From positions 3,100,001 through 3,164,000 of the forward strand of contig NZ_CP062165.1 of assembly GCF_014844075.1 (NCBI RefSeq): 64,000 bases of DNA. Direction: 5' to 3'. The notes under the pieces were generated by a model. It ran no database searches. It saw only the letters and a list, made by a program, of their open reading frames with translations, and was not told the origin of the DNA. The position numbers and the translations under genes were made by a program. Positions 46,201 to 56,494 of this stretch are shown one piece after another. The stretch is from Paenibacillus sp. JNUCC-31. Its GTDB lineage: Bacteria > Bacillota > Bacilli > Paenibacillales > Paenibacillaceae. Numbering within the stretch: position 1 is the first letter of the stretch; every line of letters starts with the position of its first letter.

Positions 46201-47496
46201 CACCTGGTTCAGAAGCTGCATATAACGCAGCTGATGGTTCAGCAGTTCGGAATCACTGTAGATGGACGGATTGGCATCAAAATCAATACTTAGCCCATAA
46301 CCATGACCCTGGTCCACCACATGAATGGACAGATCATCCACCGGACCCGTGGACAGATTATGAATCATGCCGCGCTGCCCCGCGAAGTTCAATTCATGGT
46401 GGAATGGCATCACATTAATCATGGGTCCGAACAACCGACGATTCTCCCCAAGCAGCTTGAGATCACGCCGCAGATCCTGGTGACGATAGCGCTGATGTTT
46501 GCGTACCACCCGAATCTCCTGGACAACCTGTTTCAGCAACTCTGACACGGTCATTGTTGACTCCACGTTGAGACGCAGCGGAAGCACGTTCATGACCATG
46601 CCCGGTACCCGAAGAGATGCTGATCCCAATCGGCACATTACGGGCAGAGCCAGCACAACGTCCGTCGCCCCTGTCATCCGGTGAACGTAGATGGCCGTTG
46701 CCGCTATAAACAAATCCGGCCAGGTCGAACCGAACCTTGCCGCTGCCGCCTGCATTTGCTCGCGCTGTGGCTGTGTAAGCAGACCGCTCTGCCGCAGGAA
46801 GTAGGTAGATGTTCGCGAAGCTCGTTCCCCCAGACTGACAACATCCGGTTTGTCTGTGTAGCGGTCCATCCAGAACTGACGATCCTGCTCTTTGTCCGCC
46901 GAGGCAAGATACGCCTCGTCTTCCTGAAGAACGGCGGATAACGAGCCGAACGATGCCGCTCGCTGTACTTGGTCTGCAGCTTCCCCTCTTACACTTGCGG
47001 AGTATAGGCTGGCCACCCTGCGGGTAATGAGTGAAACACCATATCCGTCAATCGCAATATGATGAATGCGCTGGTACCAGTAATAACACTCATGGCTCAC
47101 CTGGAACAGCGCCTCCGTGAAGAGTTGCCCTGTCGCCAGATTGACGGGATGGGCCAGATCCTTTTTCATCCACGTCAGTGCTGCTGTATGGGGCTCCGCT
47201 TCTTCCCTCACATCAATAACATGAAATGTCCATGTATCCGTGGCATTCAAAGACTGCCACGGACCTTGTTCATTTTCGCCATAAACCATATTCAGCGACT
47301 CAGCTTCCGAAACGGTCTGACGCACACTCTCTTCGAATCGTCTGGCGTCTACGTTGCCCTGAATGACCACATACTCGGCGGTGTTGTACATCGGATTGTC
47401 CGGATTCAACTGCTGCGCGAACCAGATGCCGGACTGTGCAGAGGATAGGGGCCAAGCCGTGTTCCGACTGTGCGGCGTATGCACGGCCCCGCTCAA
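40264..47496 (-). CDS. dhbF: Bacillibactin non-ribosomal peptide synthetase DhbF
   Basis: A 2410-residue two-module synthetase, C-A-T-C-A-T-TE, the size and layout of DhbF. C1 carries HHIAIDG (145-151); A1 about 460-960 with [11 protein letters not shown] near 630; T1 GGHSL with Ser near 1018; C2 HHIAGDG near 1202; A2 about 1530-2030; T2 Ser near 2095; TE GWSLGG with Ser near 2227. Hand-aligned specificity residues are D-I-L-Q-I-G-Q-I-Y for A1 (glycine-like) and D-F-W-N-I-G-M-V-H for A2, the threonine code. It builds and cyclises (DHB-Gly-Thr)3. The TTG start overlaps the dhbB stop by 4 bases. Confidence 0.96.
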   Translation of the reverse strand: MSGAVHTPHSRNTAWPLSSAQSGIWFAQQLNPDNPMYNTAEYVVIQGNVDARRFEESVRQTVSEAESLNMVYGENEQGPWQSLNATDTWTFHVIDVREEAEPHTAALTWMKKDLAHPVNLATGQLFTEALFQVSHECYYWYQRIHHIAIDGYGVSLITRRVASLYSASVRGEAADQVQRAASFGSLSAVLQEDEAYLASADKEQDRQFWMDRYTDKPDVVSLGERASRTSTYFLRQSGLLTQPQREQMQAAAARFGSTWPDLFIAATAIYVHRMTGATDVVLALPVMCRLGSASLRVPGMVMNVLPLRLNVESTMTVSELLKQVVQEIRVVRKHQRYRHQDLRRDLKLLGENRRLFGPMINVMPFHHELNFAGQRGMIHNLSTGPVDDLSIHVVDQGHGYGLSIDFDANPSIYSDSELLNHQLRYMQLLNQVMQEGMETETVGRLELLLPFEREQVLVTWNGTGEVPADSHSAARFEQQVRRTPSATALTFEGESLTYAELNERANQLAHELIQRYQAGPEQKVAIALPRSLDVIIAIVAVHKTGAAYLPLDPDYPEERLIYMLEDAKPACVVTVMSNVSNLPTLSSAPVMVMDEPAMAMKVSSQLKTNPEGDDLTGTASLLNPSYIIYTSGSTGKPKGVAVTHLGLANLLEDMKTRLRVGPQDRWLSVTTIAFDISVLEVFLPLTTGARLDIAHKETILDPVALAEKMRERETTIMQATPTLWQSLVTSRPGRFDGLTVITGGEALTVELKLSLQELGCHVNNQYGPTETTIYSTAAALETGAMGKPSIGGPVRNTQLYVLDQGLKPVPPGVAGELYIAGEGLARGYLGRPDLTAERFVANPFGQPGSRMYRTGDLAKWLPDGSIDYLGRADHQIKIRGFRIELGEIESVISRYPGVTQVTVMAREDQPGNQRLAAYVVAEYELENRMDLAELRAYVADALPDYMVPSAFMLLPEMPLTPNKKIDRKRLPVPTLLSNANGREARTPQEEILCSLFAEILGVGRVGIDDDFFELGGHSLLAGRITARIRDVFGADLTIGSVFEAPTAAGLAQRLDQTKSVRPVIQPVPRQGELPLSFAQQRLWFMYCLEGANPTYNIPLVARLTGELDADALENALQDIVHRHETLRTLYPPELGSASQHILNAADVKVKWNVTAATEEELPELLTEASRYSFQLSTEPGIRAELFRTGADEHVLLLLLHHIAGDGWSLSPLIRNLSEAYTARLRGSAPAWEPLRIQYADYAVWQERLLGDEKQQDSLMARQMEFWTNQLAHLPEQVTFPTDYARPVVSSYRGGSVPFTISQRLHEQLMVTARENKVSLFMVLHSALSLLLTRMGAGTDIAIGTPIAGRNDDALDEVVGMFINTLVLRTDTSGDPTFRELLARVREIDLAAYEHQDLPFERLVEVLNPPRSRSKHPLFQVMLVLQNTPDIRLDLPGVTAETCMHGVGSSKFDLTLELTERREHNGSPAGIEGVLEYSADLFRESTAGELVVRWIQVLEDAVQQMDERISRFHVLTPTEQAQLEKDGSFTLSEDAHLTIAERFEITAAAHPEATALNYEDITLSYGELNARANRLARLLIAEGTGPEQMVALALPRSVEMVIGILAVLKAGAAYLPLDPNYPADRLRHMLTDAAPKVMITSTEVYALLPQVAEVQCINMDDPHTLWQLEAMDERNPADSERNGRVTELSPAYMIYTSGSTGKPKGVVIPNANVIRLLDATQHWFHFDASDVWTLFHSYAFDFSVWETWGPLLHGGRLVVVPHEISRSPGAFLQLLVKQKVTVLNQTPSAFYQLMQADRENPVWGQQLALRYVIFGGEALELGRLADWYERHADDAPKLINMYGITETTVHVSYQELHAGSSTEGASSWIGCAIPDLRVYVLDDHLEPVPTGVTGEMYVAGAGLARGYWNRPDLTAERFVADPYGPPGTRMYRTGDLAKRLYDGSLDYLGRADQQVKIRGFRIELGEIEAALARFSGVAQTAVIVREDQPGDKRLVAYIVPASDGGELESAALRRHASASLPDYMVPSAVVAMETLPLTPNGKLDRKALPAPEMQLTTGGRAPRNPQEQILCDLFAEVLGLRSVSIDDSFFELGGHSLLAVRLMSRIREAMGREPGIGILFETATVAGLAERLEMDSDSGKSSLQVLLPLRTHGKHLPLFCVHPAGGLSWCYAGLMKHLGMEYPLYGLQARGIAEIEELPPTLEEMTADYIRHIRSIQPEGPYRLLGWSLGGNVAQAMAVQLESEGEEVEFLAMLDAYPSHYLPIRGEPDEEEALTALLALGGYDPDSIGDGPLDMATAMRILRSEGSALASLDEETIMKLRKTYENSVRILGAYTPSRFEGELIFFRSTIIPEWFDPIEPEMWNAYIGGQLERHDIACRHKDLCQPGPLEDICRTLAAKLEELNKRNIQHK

Positions 47497-48542
47497 AAGT
47501 AGTCTCCGTTCGGGAGTACTTTCGTATAGGCCTTATCCAGCAACGCCGCCCATGCAGCCAATGTAGGCAGTTCTGCCAAATCCACAAACGTTATTCCCGC
47601 TCCTTCCACACGAAAGCGCTCAGCCAGATTCATAATACGAATGGAATCCAGTCCCCAGTGCTGAATCAGATCATCATGCTCTCCAATGTGGGCAGGCTGC
47701 TCCTGCAGCATCTCTCCGACCTGGTTTCTCAATGCTTCCAATGTCACATGGTCAACGCCATGACTTCCCTCCTGGAGCCTCTCCGCTACAGATGCCCTCT
47801 GCTGCTCAGCCTCCGATACAACCTCCTGAGCAGGTGAGGCATAGGATTGGCCCTCTTGCTTACCCGCCTCGGATTTCAGCACTCCTCCAATTATGTCTGT
47901 GGCTGAATCATTTAGAGCCTCAAGCAAACGCCCGGTTGTCAGTGTTACCGCGCATCGTTCTGCTGCATACGTCAGAGCCATGCGATGTTTTTCAGCCGAA
48001 AAATCAGCTACTGCATCCGCAACCAGGAATGCCTGAATGTCACGCATAAAGGCTTCACAAGAGGTCATCAGACATCCGATATGGGCATAAATGCCGCAGA
48101 CGATCAGTTGATCGCGACCATGCTGCTGCATGAGTTCAAACAATTCTGTCTTTTGGAAGGCGCTGTATCGCCATTTGGTCATGAAGGTATCTTGCGGAGC
48201 GGGTGTGAGCGTTTCAATAATTTCTTTTTGCACAGGCCCTCCATCAATCCCAGCCCCCCAAAAGTCCAGCTGTAACCCGCGCTGCTCCGGTGTCTGTCCG
48301 CCCGGTTGTGCGGAGTAGACCACCGGAATGCCAAGCTCATGACACTTCGTACGAAGTTGTGAGATATGATCGATCAGCTCTACTACAGGGGATTCCCCTG
48401 CCGTAAAGGCGTTCATGAAATATTGCTGCATATCGTGAATCAGGAGTACTGAGCGCTTCGCATCCGGCGTCCACGCTACCTTGTTGCCAGGAAGCTCCGA
48501 CTCTATAGGCATTGCATAAGGTTGAATCTTTGGAAGTGCCAT
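47493..48542 (-). CDS. dhbB: Isochorismatase with aryl carrier domain, DhbB
   Basis: Bifunctional: the N-terminal domain (about 1-210) cleaves isochorismate to 2,3-dihydro-2,3-dihydroxybenzoate; the C-terminal carrier (about 270-349) holds the activated acid on Ser in [10 protein letters not shown]. Isochorismatase motifs are [26 protein letters not shown] and [19 protein letters not shown] at 48542 is taken (AGAGGG upstream); the frame can open at a GTG at 48560. It lies 85 bases after the dhbE stop and overlaps dhbF. Confidence 0.95.
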   Translation of the reverse strand: MALPKIQPYAMPIESELPGNKVAWTPDAKRSVLLIHDMQQYFMNAFTAGESPVVELIDHISQLRTKCHELGIPVVYSAQPGGQTPEQRGLQLDFWGAGIDGGPVQKEIIETLTPAPQDTFMTKWRYSAFQKTELFELMQQHGRDQLIVCGIYAHIGCLMTSCEAFMRDIQAFLVADAVADFSAEKHRMALTYAAERCAVTLTTGRLLEALNDSATDIIGGVLKSEAGKQEGQSYASPAQEVVSEAEQQRASVAERLQEGSHGVDHVTLEALRNQVGEMLQEQPAHIGEHDDLIQHWGLDSIRIMNLAERFRVEGAGITFVDLAELPTLAAWAALLDKAYTKVLPNGDYF

Positions 48543-48627
48543 GAATATCCCTCTTTTCACCTATATTTATCCCAATCTTGTTCATGGTTCATCGTTGCCC
48601 TGCAACGCTATCGTTCAGGAATCACTA

Positions 48628-50241
48628 TCAGGAGATGGGCTGTTTGGTGGTAATCATCTCGCGTAACGCTTTTTTGCTGACCTTGCCAACTTGCGTCTTG
48701 GGAAAAGATTGTACAAACTCAATCCGATCCGGGATCTTATAGCTGGCCAGTCCCCTGTTACGCAGAAAAGACTTGATCTCGGCAGCAGCCGGAACCTCAC
48801 CACTCGGCACGATAAACGCACAGGAACGCTCACCCAAATATTCATCCGGCATGGATACAAGTGCCGCATCATGTACGGCAGGATGGGCCAGCAGATGATT
48901 TTCCACTTCCTCGGCTGCCACTTTATCGCCGCCACGGTTAATCTGATCCTTCGCCCGTCCTTCCACAACGAGATATCCATCAGCCGTAAGGCTGGCAATA
49001 TCCCCCGTACGGTAGAAGCCCTCCGTGGTAAAGGATCTGACATTATGTTCGTCTGCCTTGTAATAACCTCGAATCGTGTATGGTCCCCGCGTCAGCAAAT
49101 GTCCCGATTGTCCCTGTTCCACTTCAATGTCCTCGTCATCCACGATTCGTACTTCGTCATACGGAGACATTGGCTTACCCTGAGTGTTAACGATGACATG
49201 CATCGGGTCATCCAGACGGGTGTAGTTCACCAGTCCTTCTGCCATGCCGAACACTTGCTGCAAGGTGCAGCCAAGGACAGGTTGGACACGCGCAGCTACC
49301 TCGGCGCTGAATTTGGCTCCCCCAACCTGAAGCACCTCAAGTGAGGGAAACTTGATCCCCCTTGTAGCCGCTGAGTTCAACCATATGAGCGCAAGTGGTG
49401 GTACTAGAGCCGTGATAGTCACCTGATGGCGCAGAATGAGTGGAAAAGCTTCATCCGGGCTTGATCCCCGTGACAGCACAATCGTTCCACCCGCGTACAG
49501 CGTACCCAGAAAACCTGGTGAGCTCATCGGATAGTTATGTGCTATAGGCAGCACGGCCAGATAAACACTCTCCGGGCTAAGCCCGCAGACCTCCACACTT
49601 CTACGCAAACTGTAGATGTAGTCATCATGGGTGCGGGGGATCATTTTGGACAGCCCGGTACTTCCACCGGACAACTGTAGAAAAGCAACGTCGGAAGAAA
49701 CCGGCTCATCCGGCAATTTAATCGGATCTGCATAGACATCTTCCAGAGCCGTGAATCGCCCCGCTTCTCCCGCCACGAATACATGCTGAAGCCCCGGGAC
49801 CTCTGCCTGAACCTCTTCTGCCAGTGTTCGGTAGTCAAACCCTCCGTCCTGATCAGGAATGACGTATGCTACGGCTTCGGAGAACCGGGCAAAATACGTG
49901 ATTTCGCTCTTCCGATGCAGAGGTAGTGCGTATACAGGCAGTGCACCAATGCGGAATAAAGCGAAACACACCTCGATAAACGCTGTGATATTGGGCAGCT
50001 GGATAATAACTCGATCATGCTGTCGTATTCCCTTTGCATATAAGCCAGAAGCCAGACGATCCACCCGTTCGTTCAGCTCCGCATAAGTTAATTGTTGTTC
50101 ACCGCTGATAACGGCTACTCGATTGCCATATAGATCCGCGCGCTGGCGTAGCATTTTTCCAAACGTAATGCCTTCCCAGCAGCCTTCCTGACGATAACGC
50201 TTTGCAACTTCTTCAGGCCAGGCCTGAAATCCTGATAGCAT
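48628..50241 (-). CDS. dhbE: 2,3-dihydroxybenzoate-AMP ligase DhbE
   Basis: Stand-alone adenylation enzyme that activates 2,3-dihydroxybenzoate and loads it on DhbB. Motifs in order: [34 protein letters not shown] (P-loop-like), [37 protein letters not shown] and [20 protein letters not shown], plus the C-terminal [12 protein letters not shown] with catalytic Lys. Length 537 matches DhbE/EntE. ATG at 50241 sits 8 bases after AAGGAGG and directly follows the dhbC stop. Confidence 0.96.
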   Translation of the reverse strand: MLSGFQAWPEEVAKRYRQEGCWEGITFGKMLRQRADLYGNRVAVISGEQQLTYAELNERVDRLASGLYAKGIRQHDRVIIQLPNITAFIEVCFALFRIGALPVYALPLHRKSEITYFARFSEAVAYVIPDQDGGFDYRTLAEEVQAEVPGLQHVFVAGEAGRFTALEDVYADPIKLPDEPVSSDVAFLQLSGGSTGLSKMIPRTHDDYIYSLRRSVEVCGLSPESVYLAVLPIAHNYPMSSPGFLGTLYAGGTIVLSRGSSPDEAFPLILRHQVTITALVPPLALIWLNSAATRGIKFPSLEVLQVGGAKFSAEVAARVQPVLGCTLQQVFGMAEGLVNYTRLDDPMHVIVNTQGKPMSPYDEVRIVDDEDIEVEQGQSGHLLTRGPYTIRGYYKADEHNVRSFTTEGFYRTGDIASLTADGYLVVEGRAKDQINRGGDKVAAEEVENHLLAHPAVHDAALVSMPDEYLGERSCAFIVPSGEVPAAAEIKSFLRNRGLASYKIPDRIEFVQSFPKTQVGKVSKKALREMITTKQPIS

Positions 50242-50244
50242 CAC

Positions 50245-51579
50245 TCATGCCTCCTTCATACTGGACACAGATGAATTCAAGCCCATGGCAAGCAGCATCG
50301 TTCTGAACTTCGCTGAGGTCTCTGCCAGCTCCGCTTCTGCTGTGGAACCTGCAACAATACCTGCTCCAGCGAATAGTTTAAGGGTTTTGCCTCCCACTTC
50401 CGCACATCGGATCGTTACGGCCCACTCGCCGTCACCGTCACTGTCACACCAGCCCACCATGCCGGTAAATAGCCCACGTTCGAACGGTTCCTGCTCTCGG
50501 ATGGTTTCCCGGGCGGCCTGGACAGGCGTGCCGCAAATTGCAGGTGTAGGATGAAGAGCAAAGGCCAGTTCCAAGGACGATGTATTCATGTCGGCAAGCT
50601 CCCCGTGAATTTCCGTAGATAAATGCCACATGGTCCGTGTCTGGATCAAGGAAGGTTCTGCCGGGACGGATAGCTGCTTGCACAGCGGACGCAGTGCTTC
50701 CGCGACAGACTCAATGACTACGGCATGTTCATGGCGATCTTTGGCTGAAGCCAGTAGCGCTTCTGCGCGGCGGCGGTCCTCAGCCGGATCTTCACTCCGG
50801 GCAGCAGACCCGGCAAGTGGATTGGCTCTGACTTTGGACCCTTTTCGGGTAACCAGCAATTCGGGACTTGCCCCGATGTAAGTCCGATGGGTTTCTTTCC
50901 CCACCTCAACATTGGCACGTTTATCCGTTGTTATATTACTTTTTAAAGAAGGGAGATTCGTAATCGGAACGGCAAATGTATACCCATGTGTGTTATCCCT
51001 GAACAAATTACGGAGTAATTGATGCGTGTCCACGAAGCTCTGTGAAGTTATCTGCAGCGTACGGGATAGAACAACTTTGTCCAGATTCCCTAGGTTCAGA
51101 TCAACCAAAACGTTGTTGACGCTTTGCTGAAATATAGCTCCGGCAGGTTCTTCACGCACCTTACAACCCAATGCGACTGGACGTTTTTCCACCTTTGCTC
51201 TGGAGTCCGGGGATAGCGGTTCAGCCCATTGCACCGTCTCTGGCACAAATAGCTCAGTAGAAGAATCAAGCGGATCAAATGGAATGGCCCCGACCACCAT
51301 GGGTTTGGTTTGCCCTGCACGTCTGGCCTCATCCATAAGCTTTTCTATTCGATCAATGAAGAGATGCGTTTCTTCGCCACGCTTTTGCTCACTAATATCC
51401 ATGGCAGCATAAGAATTTGGGTTGTTTTCATCTGTAACATTTACATCAGACCATCGAATTCGTTTCCCTTGAGCCAGCAAGGTATGTTGCGGCGAAGACC
51501 AGAAAAAGGACGTCCCCTCCCGATATTGATCCAGAAGGTGTAAGGCGGAAGCTGTAACAACGGTACCCGCTTTTGACAT
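50245..51579 (-). CDS. dhbC: Isochorismate synthase DhbC
   Basis: Converts chorismate to isochorismate, the committing step toward 2,3-dihydroxybenzoate. The chorismate-binding enzyme C-terminal half is clear: [75 protein letters not shown] and [23 protein letters not shown] at 51579 is used (AAGGAGA upstream), giving 444 residues; the longer frame to 51636 overlaps dhbA. It is 23 bases after the dhbA stop. Confidence 0.95.
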   Translation of the reverse strand: MSKAGTVVTASALHLLDQYREGTSFFWSSPQHTLLAQGKRIRWSDVNVTDENNPNSYAAMDISEQKRGEETHLFIDRIEKLMDEARRAGQTKPMVVGAIPFDPLDSSTELFVPETVQWAEPLSPDSRAKVEKRPVALGCKVREEPAGAIFQQSVNNVLVDLNLGNLDKVVLSRTLQITSQSFVDTHQLLRNLFRDNTHGYTFAVPITNLPSLKSNITTDKRANVEVGKETHRTYIGASPELLVTRKGSKVRANPLAGSAARSEDPAEDRRRAEALLASAKDRHEHAVVIESVAEALRPLCKQLSVPAEPSLIQTRTMWHLSTEIHGELADMNTSSLELAFALHPTPAICGTPVQAARETIREQEPFERGLFTGMVGWCDSDGDGEWAVTIRCAEVGGKTLKLFAGAGIVAGSTAEAELAETSAKFRTMLLAMGLNSSVSSMKEA

Positions 51580-51602
51580 GATTATCATCTCCTTATCTTG
51601 AT

Positions 51603-52388
51603 TCAGGCACCCAGCGTGGCGCCTCCATCCACACACAAGTCATGCATCGTAATATGTCTGGCCTGATCCGATACCATAAACAGCACACTATCCGCGATAT
51701 CCGATGGCAGGGCCAGACGGTTTAGCGGTATGCCCAGACGGTAATCCTCTTGGGAACCAGCGATAACCGCCTGAGCTCCCTGCTCGTCCTGCCATAATGC
51801 TCGCTGCATGGCAGTATCCGTCGAGCCTGGGGACACAATATTGCAGCGAATATGCTGTGAGGCGTACTCCAGGGCCAGGCATTTGGTGAAGATGGTCGAA
51901 GCCGCTTTGGACGCTGCGTAGGCAGACATATGCATCCGGGGTACGCCCGAAGCATTTGAACCAACTGTGACGATCGCCCCCGATTGACGTTCGGCCATGT
52001 TTCGTACCACTGCACGTGACATGTAAAATACGCCATGCGTGTTCACATCAAAGGTCTTTGTCCATTCCTCATCACGAAGTTCACTCACTGCCCCCGTGTA
52101 GAGTACCCCTGCTGCATTCACCAGAATGCCAATGGGGCCCACGGTTTCTTCAATTAGTTGAACGACTGCTTCGACGGCTTGGTGATCCGATATATCCACA
52201 GGACAGGCTGTTGCCTGATGGCTCTGATTTCGCAGATCTGTGACCAGCTGATTCAACTGATCCTCGCGTATGTCGACAGCGGCAATTATAGCCCCTTGCT
52301 GCGCAAGCAATCTCGCCACGGCCTCACCGATGCCTTGCGCAGCGCCGGTAACCACGGCTACTTTTCCATCAATCCCTGTGTAACTCAC
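51603..52388 (-). CDS. dhbA: 2,3-dihydro-2,3-dihydroxybenzoate dehydrogenase DhbA
   Basis: Short-chain dehydrogenase that oxidises the DhbB product to 2,3-dihydroxybenzoate with NAD+. The cofactor motif is [28 protein letters not shown], the catalytic Ser in [10 protein letters not shown] and YAASKAA (Tyr and Lys) are present. Start is GTG behind GGGAGGA. Length 261 matches DhbA/EntA. It follows besA by about 170 bases. Confidence 0.95.
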   Translation of the reverse strand: MSYTGIDGKVAVVTGAAQGIGEAVARLLAQQGAIIAAVDIREDQLNQLVTDLRNQSHQATACPVDISDHQAVEAVVQLIEETVGPIGILVNAAGVLYTGAVSELRDEEWTKTFDVNTHGVFYMSRAVVRNMAERQSGAIVTVGSNASGVPRMHMSAYAASKAASTIFTKCLALEYASQHIRCNIVSPGSTDTAMQRALWQDEQGAQAVIAGSQEDYRLGIPLNRLALPSDIADSVLFMVSDQARHITMHDLCVDGGATLGA

Positions 52389-52555
52389 TCCTGTTCCTCC
52401 CTTAGCATTACTGCTACCTCTCCTGTTAGAGAGATATGTTAGCCTGCTGAACCCGATTGGCTCATCCGTAAATCCGTAACATTTCTGTCCGCTTGTCTTT
52501 CGCCCAATCTCCCATACCGATCCCTCTGATTGAAAAATGCTCCGTCTCTTTCCAC

Positions 52556-53416
52556 CTACGACTCCGGGCTGCAGGCAAAACGCATCGTACGACTAATCAG
52601 AAACGGCAATACGGATACATGATTCTCTTCTTCAAACTCGGTATATTTAATGTCCAGACCCGGCTGATTCAGCGCAGATAACCGTTCCGTAAGACTCGAA
52701 GCCTTATCATTGTTGCGCGCAGGATGTGTCTTCTCCTGTTCACCCATGCCAATCCACACCTTGACGTTCACAGGATGCTGCTCCAGCCGTGCGACAAATT
52801 CCTGTTCCTCCGCCTGCATGACGTTCTGATTCCAGTGAAGCGAAGGGCTGCCTGCAATGTAATAGTGAAAAGCTTCCGGTTTCTTGAACAAGGTATGCAG
52901 CACGAACAATCCACCAAGCGAATGTCCAAATATGGCCTGTCTGCTCCGATCGATCCGGAACTGTTGTTCAATATCCGGTTTCAGCTCCTCCTCAATAAAC
53001 TGCAAGAACTCATCGGCCCCGCCCTGTTCCGGCAAAGGGGTTCCGTCCGACTTCCGGGTATATTCCGTAGTGGCCTGCGGGGTAAAGTCATAGTATCGGT
53101 GCGGCGAAAAAGGGCCTGACGTTGGATATCCAATGCCAACAACAATGGCCGGAAGTGCTCCGGTCTTCTCCGGTCTGCGTCCCTGTACACGAACGGCTTC
53201 CACCATCGTTCCGAACACAGAGTTGGCATCCAGCAGATAGATCACCGGATACCCCGAAGGCGGTGGCGCTTCTGCCGGTTGGAACACCATGATCTGATAG
53301 GCATGATTGCCGTTGCGGGATTTCATGGTCCATTGTTCGGCGCGCGGAATCTGTATGGTACTGCGTTCGATATGTTTAAGGGGGTCAGATGCGGGTTGAT
53401 TGGGCTGAAACGTCAT
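52556..53416 (-). CDS. besA: Ferric bacillibactin esterase BesA-like
   Basis: An alpha/beta hydrolase of the Fes/IroE/BesA group, which opens the trilactone of ferric bacillibactin in the cytoplasm to release iron. The nucleophile elbow is [15 protein letters not shown] (Ser about 166), the strand motif is [15 protein letters not shown] and the C-terminal catalytic His is in EENHVSVLP. There is no signal peptide. ATG at 53416 is taken because GAGGAGG lies about 10 bases upstream; the frame can open at 53473. It is the first gene after the Fur-type promoter, so it heads the dhb operon. Confidence 0.9.
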   Translation of the reverse strand: MTFQPNQPASDPLKHIERSTIQIPRAEQWTMKSRNGNHAYQIMVFQPAEAPPPSGYPVIYLLDANSVFGTMVEAVRVQGRRPEKTGALPAIVVGIGYPTSGPFSPHRYYDFTPQATTEYTRKSDGTPLPEQGGADEFLQFIEEELKPDIEQQFRIDRSRQAIFGHSLGGLFVLHTLFKKPEAFHYYIAGSPSLHWNQNVMQAEEQEFVARLEQHPVNVKVWIGMGEQEKTHPARNNDKASSLTERLSALNQPGLDIKYTEFEEENHVSVLPFLISRTMRFACSPES

Positions 53417-53507
53417 TACGGATGGTTCCTCCTCGTTGTTCTGCGTATATAAGTTGAATACTGAACTACACATACACTCCGCCGTCAGAATAACCTTCCA
53501 ATCGCTG

Positions 53508-53560
53508 TTATCTCCAGATTTCCTCTATCCCCTTTTATAAAGGGAGAAATCCGGAGATAA
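53508..53560 (-). repeat. 53-bp inverted repeat in the leader of the besA-dhb operon
   Basis: TTATCTCCAGATTTC (53508-53522) pairs with GAAATCCGGAGATAA (53546-53560) with one mismatch, and the centre CCCTTTTATAAAGGG is itself a palindrome. The hairpin lies between the Fur-type promoter and the besA start, so it would be in the mRNA leader. No T run follows, so it is not a standard terminator. The rest of 53417-53908 holds the promoter, the Fur box and the feuA terminator. Confidence 0.6.
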
Positions 53561-53662
53561 AGGCGAACGCTCCGCTTCTCCAGGTTGTTTCTGACGTCTC
53601 CGTTTCTGTGTAGTCATAAACTCAACTTATACTGTTATGTTTAATAATATTATTGAAATGTG

Positions 53663-53689
53663 TGAGATTGATTCTCATTACCAATTATA
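53663..53689 (-). promoter_or_regulatory. Fur box and -10 of the besA-dhb operon
   Basis: TGAGATTGATTCTCA (53663-53677) matches the 7-1-7 Fur consensus TGATAATNATTATCA at 12 of 14 defined positions. On the minus strand TATAAT (53689-53684) lies just upstream, so bound Fur would cover the transcription start. The -35 is weak. Confidence 0.75.
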
Positions 53690-53788
53690 AGAGAGTCGAT
53701 CCGGCTGTCCCATGGACGATATCCAGAAATGATTTTGATTATCTCCATATTTCTATATTTGTGTAATCGACCTGGTTGCACGTAAAAA

Positions 53789-53863
53789 CAAAAGAACTCC
53801 CTCACGGCATACCTGAAACGCTGGAATCATGTCCGGTTTCGGGTGCTCCGCGGGGAGCTGTAC
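53789..53863 (-). terminator. Terminator after feuA
   Basis: On the minus strand AGCTCCCCGCGG pairs imperfectly with CCGTGAGGGAGTT, around an inner region that also folds, followed by CTTTTGTTTTT. It ends the btr-feuA transcript before the dhb promoter. Confidence 0.6.
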
Positions 53864-53908
53864 TTCTCATGTCATATGGAAGATCAATTCATTAATAAAA
53901 TTCCTGGG

Positions 53909-54955
53909 TTATTGCGTTAACGCCTTCAACGTATCGTCAATGACATGACCATAAGCGATCAAACCTCCACCCAGCCACGGGGCCGGCTCCACAGCGTATA
54001 CATGTCCTGCCTTAACCGCAGGCATGCTATTCCAGACTTTGGTATCCGTCAGTTCTTTCATGCTGCCAGGACCTTGTTCCACCGTAAAAATAAAGTCGGC
54101 ATCAATCTCAGGCAACACCTCGGTAGACACCGTTGCGCTGTTCTCGGTTTGCACCAGTGCAGGCTTGCCAAGCCCTAATTGCTGATAAACCACATAACCG
54201 CTGAAATAGTTACCGCCCATCATGCTGATACCCCGAGGAGCAAAACGAATAATGGCTGCTTTCTTGCCCTCGGTCACTTTTGCGAGCTTGGCTTTCGCGT
54301 CATCGACCTTCGCATGGTACGTCTCAATGGCTTTTTCAGCCTCAGCCTTTTTGCCCAGCAAATCGCCGATTACCTGCAAAGACTTCTCTACATCACCTGA
54401 AGCATTCGTAAATACGTAGGTGGGTGCAATTTTGGAATAACTCTCATATACACCGTTCTCGGCATATTGGGCCGTGTGTAAAATGATAAAATCCGGATTG
54501 TACGCCATCAGCGCTTCCGGGGAGGGCAATCCGCTGGAGAAATCGAGGGTAGGTATACCGCTCAGTTGATCCTGGAGGTAAACATGCCCTTGCGTTCCGC
54601 TTGCCCATTGGGCTACCGGTTTGATACCTAGTGTCAGCAGAGAATCCTCCAGGTACGGTGCAAAGACACGCTCTGTATGCTCAGGAACGAGTACATCATG
54701 TCCCAAGTCATCTTTTACCGTTCGTTCACCTGTAGTTTCTTCCTTTGCATCTTCTGCCACTGACGTTCCAGATGATGCCGTGGTCGATGCCTCCGTTGTT
54801 GGCTGCTCTTTCTGTGCTTCTCCCGCATTTTCTGATTTGGTACCACAGGCAGACAGCAGCCCCGTAATCAATACCAGTACGAGCATGGCCGAGAAACCGG
54901 CACTACGAAATGGACGAACGGAACGGAGTCCGTAATCTTTTTTCTGTTTAAACAT
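53909..54955 (-). CDS. feuA: Ferric siderophore-binding lipoprotein, FeuA-like
   Basis: A 348-residue class III binding protein for ferric bacillibactin/enterobactin. The signal peptide ends at ITGLLSAC, followed by a Ser/Thr/Glu linker. The body shows VKDDLGHDVLVPEHTERVFA, the inter-lobe helix AIETYHAKVDDAKAKLAKVT and GGNYFSGYVVYQQLGLGKPA. AAGGGGG precedes the ATG. It follows btr by 49 bases with its own Fur box in the gap. No feuB/feuC-type permease or ATPase follows; the next genes face other roles. Confidence 0.88.
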   Translation of the reverse strand: MFKQKKDYGLRSVRPFRSAGFSAMLVLVLITGLLSACGTKSENAGEAQKEQPTTEASTTASSGTSVAEDAKEETTGERTVKDDLGHDVLVPEHTERVFAPYLEDSLLTLGIKPVAQWASGTQGHVYLQDQLSGIPTLDFSSGLPSPEALMAYNPDFIILHTAQYAENGVYESYSKIAPTYVFTNASGDVEKSLQVIGDLLGKKAEAEKAIETYHAKVDDAKAKLAKVTEGKKAAIIRFAPRGISMMGGNYFSGYVVYQQLGLGKPALVQTENSATVSTEVLPEIDADFIFTVEQGPGSMKELTDTKVWNSMPAVKAGHVYAVEPAPWLGGGLIAYGHVIDDTLKALTQ

Positions 54956-54968
54956 GACTTATCCCCCT

Positions 54969-54983
54969 TGATAAACATTCTCA
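54969..54983. promoter_or_regulatory. Fur box before feuA
   Basis: TGATAAACATTCTCA matches the Fur 7-1-7 consensus at 12 of 14 positions and lies 14 bases before the feuA start, overlapping the ribosome-site region side of the promoter. Confidence 0.7.
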
Positions 54984-55004
54984 TTTAGATAGATGGATTA
55001 TATG

Positions 55005-56222
55005 TCATGTTGCCCGGGAATCACCATGGACGTTATCCAGATATACATTTGGACAATATCCCGTGAAAATCAGCAGAGCTTCATCCAGCATACGCATCAC
55101 GCCTACGGCGGAGTAATCAAACCAGGGATCACCTGTAATCAGATGAATCTGATATTGCTTTACTGCCTTAAGCTGACGCCATACAGGCGAATGTTGTAAG
55201 CTGAGCCAGTATGCCCGCGATGCTGCCTCAGGACACACCATAACGAGAATCCGATCCGGATTTAGCAAAGCCAGCTGTTCCAATGTTAACGGCGTGTTGG
55301 CCTGAACATCAGGGAACGTATCCAGCCGTAAACCATTATCGTACAAAACCTCTTCAATACCCGGATTACGATATAGATATAGATGCTGCCCGTACACTCG
55401 GACAACGATGACCTTCTCCCGGCCCACTTTCTGCTGTACGGAATCGCGCGCCTTCTGGACTCGTTGGTTGTATACACTGATCCATTGTTCCGCCTGTTCT
55501 TCCCTCTCCAGAAAAGCGGCAATCATGCGTAACTGTGCACGCCAATCCAGGTGATACTTCGGCACAAAACAACAAGGTGCAATCTCAGCCAGTTTGGCCT
55601 GATCCTGATCACTGATCTGATCCGTACCCACAACAGCGTCCGGCCGAATATGAACCAGTCGTTCCACGTTGGCTTCAAATCTCAAGCTGGTATACGGATC
55701 TGTCAGTCTCAAGTGTGACTGAATCTCTGTACGGTGCGCGTTATAATAATAAGCGGTCCATTTGGGATCAATCGGCGCAGCGACAGGCATGACATTAAGC
55801 GCCAGAAGCTGTCCAATGATGCTGGAGGAGCAGGTGGCGATGCGTTTTCTCGCATTTTTGGCATAATCCGAAGGAGATACGCCCACTTCCTTTTTAAATT
55901 TGCGACTAAAATAATACTCATCGCTATAGCCTACCCTCAGCGCGATTTCACGAAGTTTGTACCCGGTTTCTTTCAGATATCGTTTGGCCCGATTGATGCG
56001 AAGATCGGTCAGATATTCCATTGCACTCTGTCCATAGGTCTTCTTGAAGAGATCCACGAAATATTTCGCACTGATATTGGCTTTGTGGGCGAGATCCGCA
56101 ATAGACAATGGTTCGTCATAGTGCTCGTCCATATATCCTTTTACCTTGGCAAGATCCGTCTTGGGACTGCGGCCGGTAACGGGCAAGTGCGCAGAGGTCT
56201 GCGAATCATTTTCCAGTAACAT
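55005..56222 (-). CDS. btr: Btr-like AraC activator with siderophore-binding domain
   Basis: A 405-residue cytoplasmic activator. The AraC HTH pair is at the N-terminal side (SIADLAHKANISAKYFVDLF and LREIALRVGYSDEYYFSRKF, then KEVGVSPSDYAKNARK). The C-terminal 270 residues look like a class III siderophore-binding protein (NVERLVHIRPDAVVGTDQIS, GIEEVLYDNGLRLDTFPDVQ). This fusion is the Btr layout, which senses ferric bacillibactin and activates feu genes. AAAGGAG precedes the ATG. A perfect Fur box lies upstream. Confidence 0.92.
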   Translation of the reverse strand: MLLENDSQTSAHLPVTGRSPKTDLAKVKGYMDEHYDEPLSIADLAHKANISAKYFVDLFKKTYGQSAMEYLTDLRINRAKRYLKETGYKLREIALRVGYSDEYYFSRKFKKEVGVSPSDYAKNARKRIATCSSSIIGQLLALNVMPVAAPIDPKWTAYYYNAHRTEIQSHLRLTDPYTSLRFEANVERLVHIRPDAVVGTDQISDQDQAKLAEIAPCCFVPKYHLDWRAQLRMIAAFLEREEQAEQWISVYNQRVQKARDSVQQKVGREKVIVVRVYGQHLYLYRNPGIEEVLYDNGLRLDTFPDVQANTPLTLEQLALLNPDRILVMVCPEAASRAYWLSLQHSPVWRQLKAVKQYQIHLITGDPWFDYSAVGVMRMLDEALLIFTGYCPNVYLDNVHGDSRAT

Positions 56223-56307
56223 AAGGCCACTCCTTTCGATCTGCTTGATCGGTTTGATATGAGATGTACAGTGAATTAAAGCTGTTACTATATCGCCTTA
56301 ACGAAAA

Positions 56308-56322
56308 TGATAATCATTATCA
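56308..56322. promoter_or_regulatory. Perfect Fur box upstream of btr
   Basis: TGATAATCATTATCA is an exact match to the 7-1-7 Fur consensus. It lies 86-100 bases before the btr start. Confidence 0.9.
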
Positions 56323-56410
56323 ATTAAAATATCACATTCTTTTCCATTCAGTCAATTCATATATGAAAAAACGGACACAATCCGATGTTAAGACAATCCA
56401 ATAAACGCCG

Positions 56411-56448
56411 AAAAAGCTAACTGCATGCTTGAGCACGAGTTAGCTTTT
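56411..56448 (-). terminator. Terminator of the Bax-inhibitor-like gene
   Basis: On the minus strand CAAAAGCTAACT pairs with AGTTAGCTTTTT around a 15-base loop containing its own partial pairing. It lies about 45 bases past the stop. Confidence 0.75.
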
Positions 56449-56494
56449 GATGATGAATTGCATGATTGGATTGGATTGGAAAAGTTGAAGTGAA

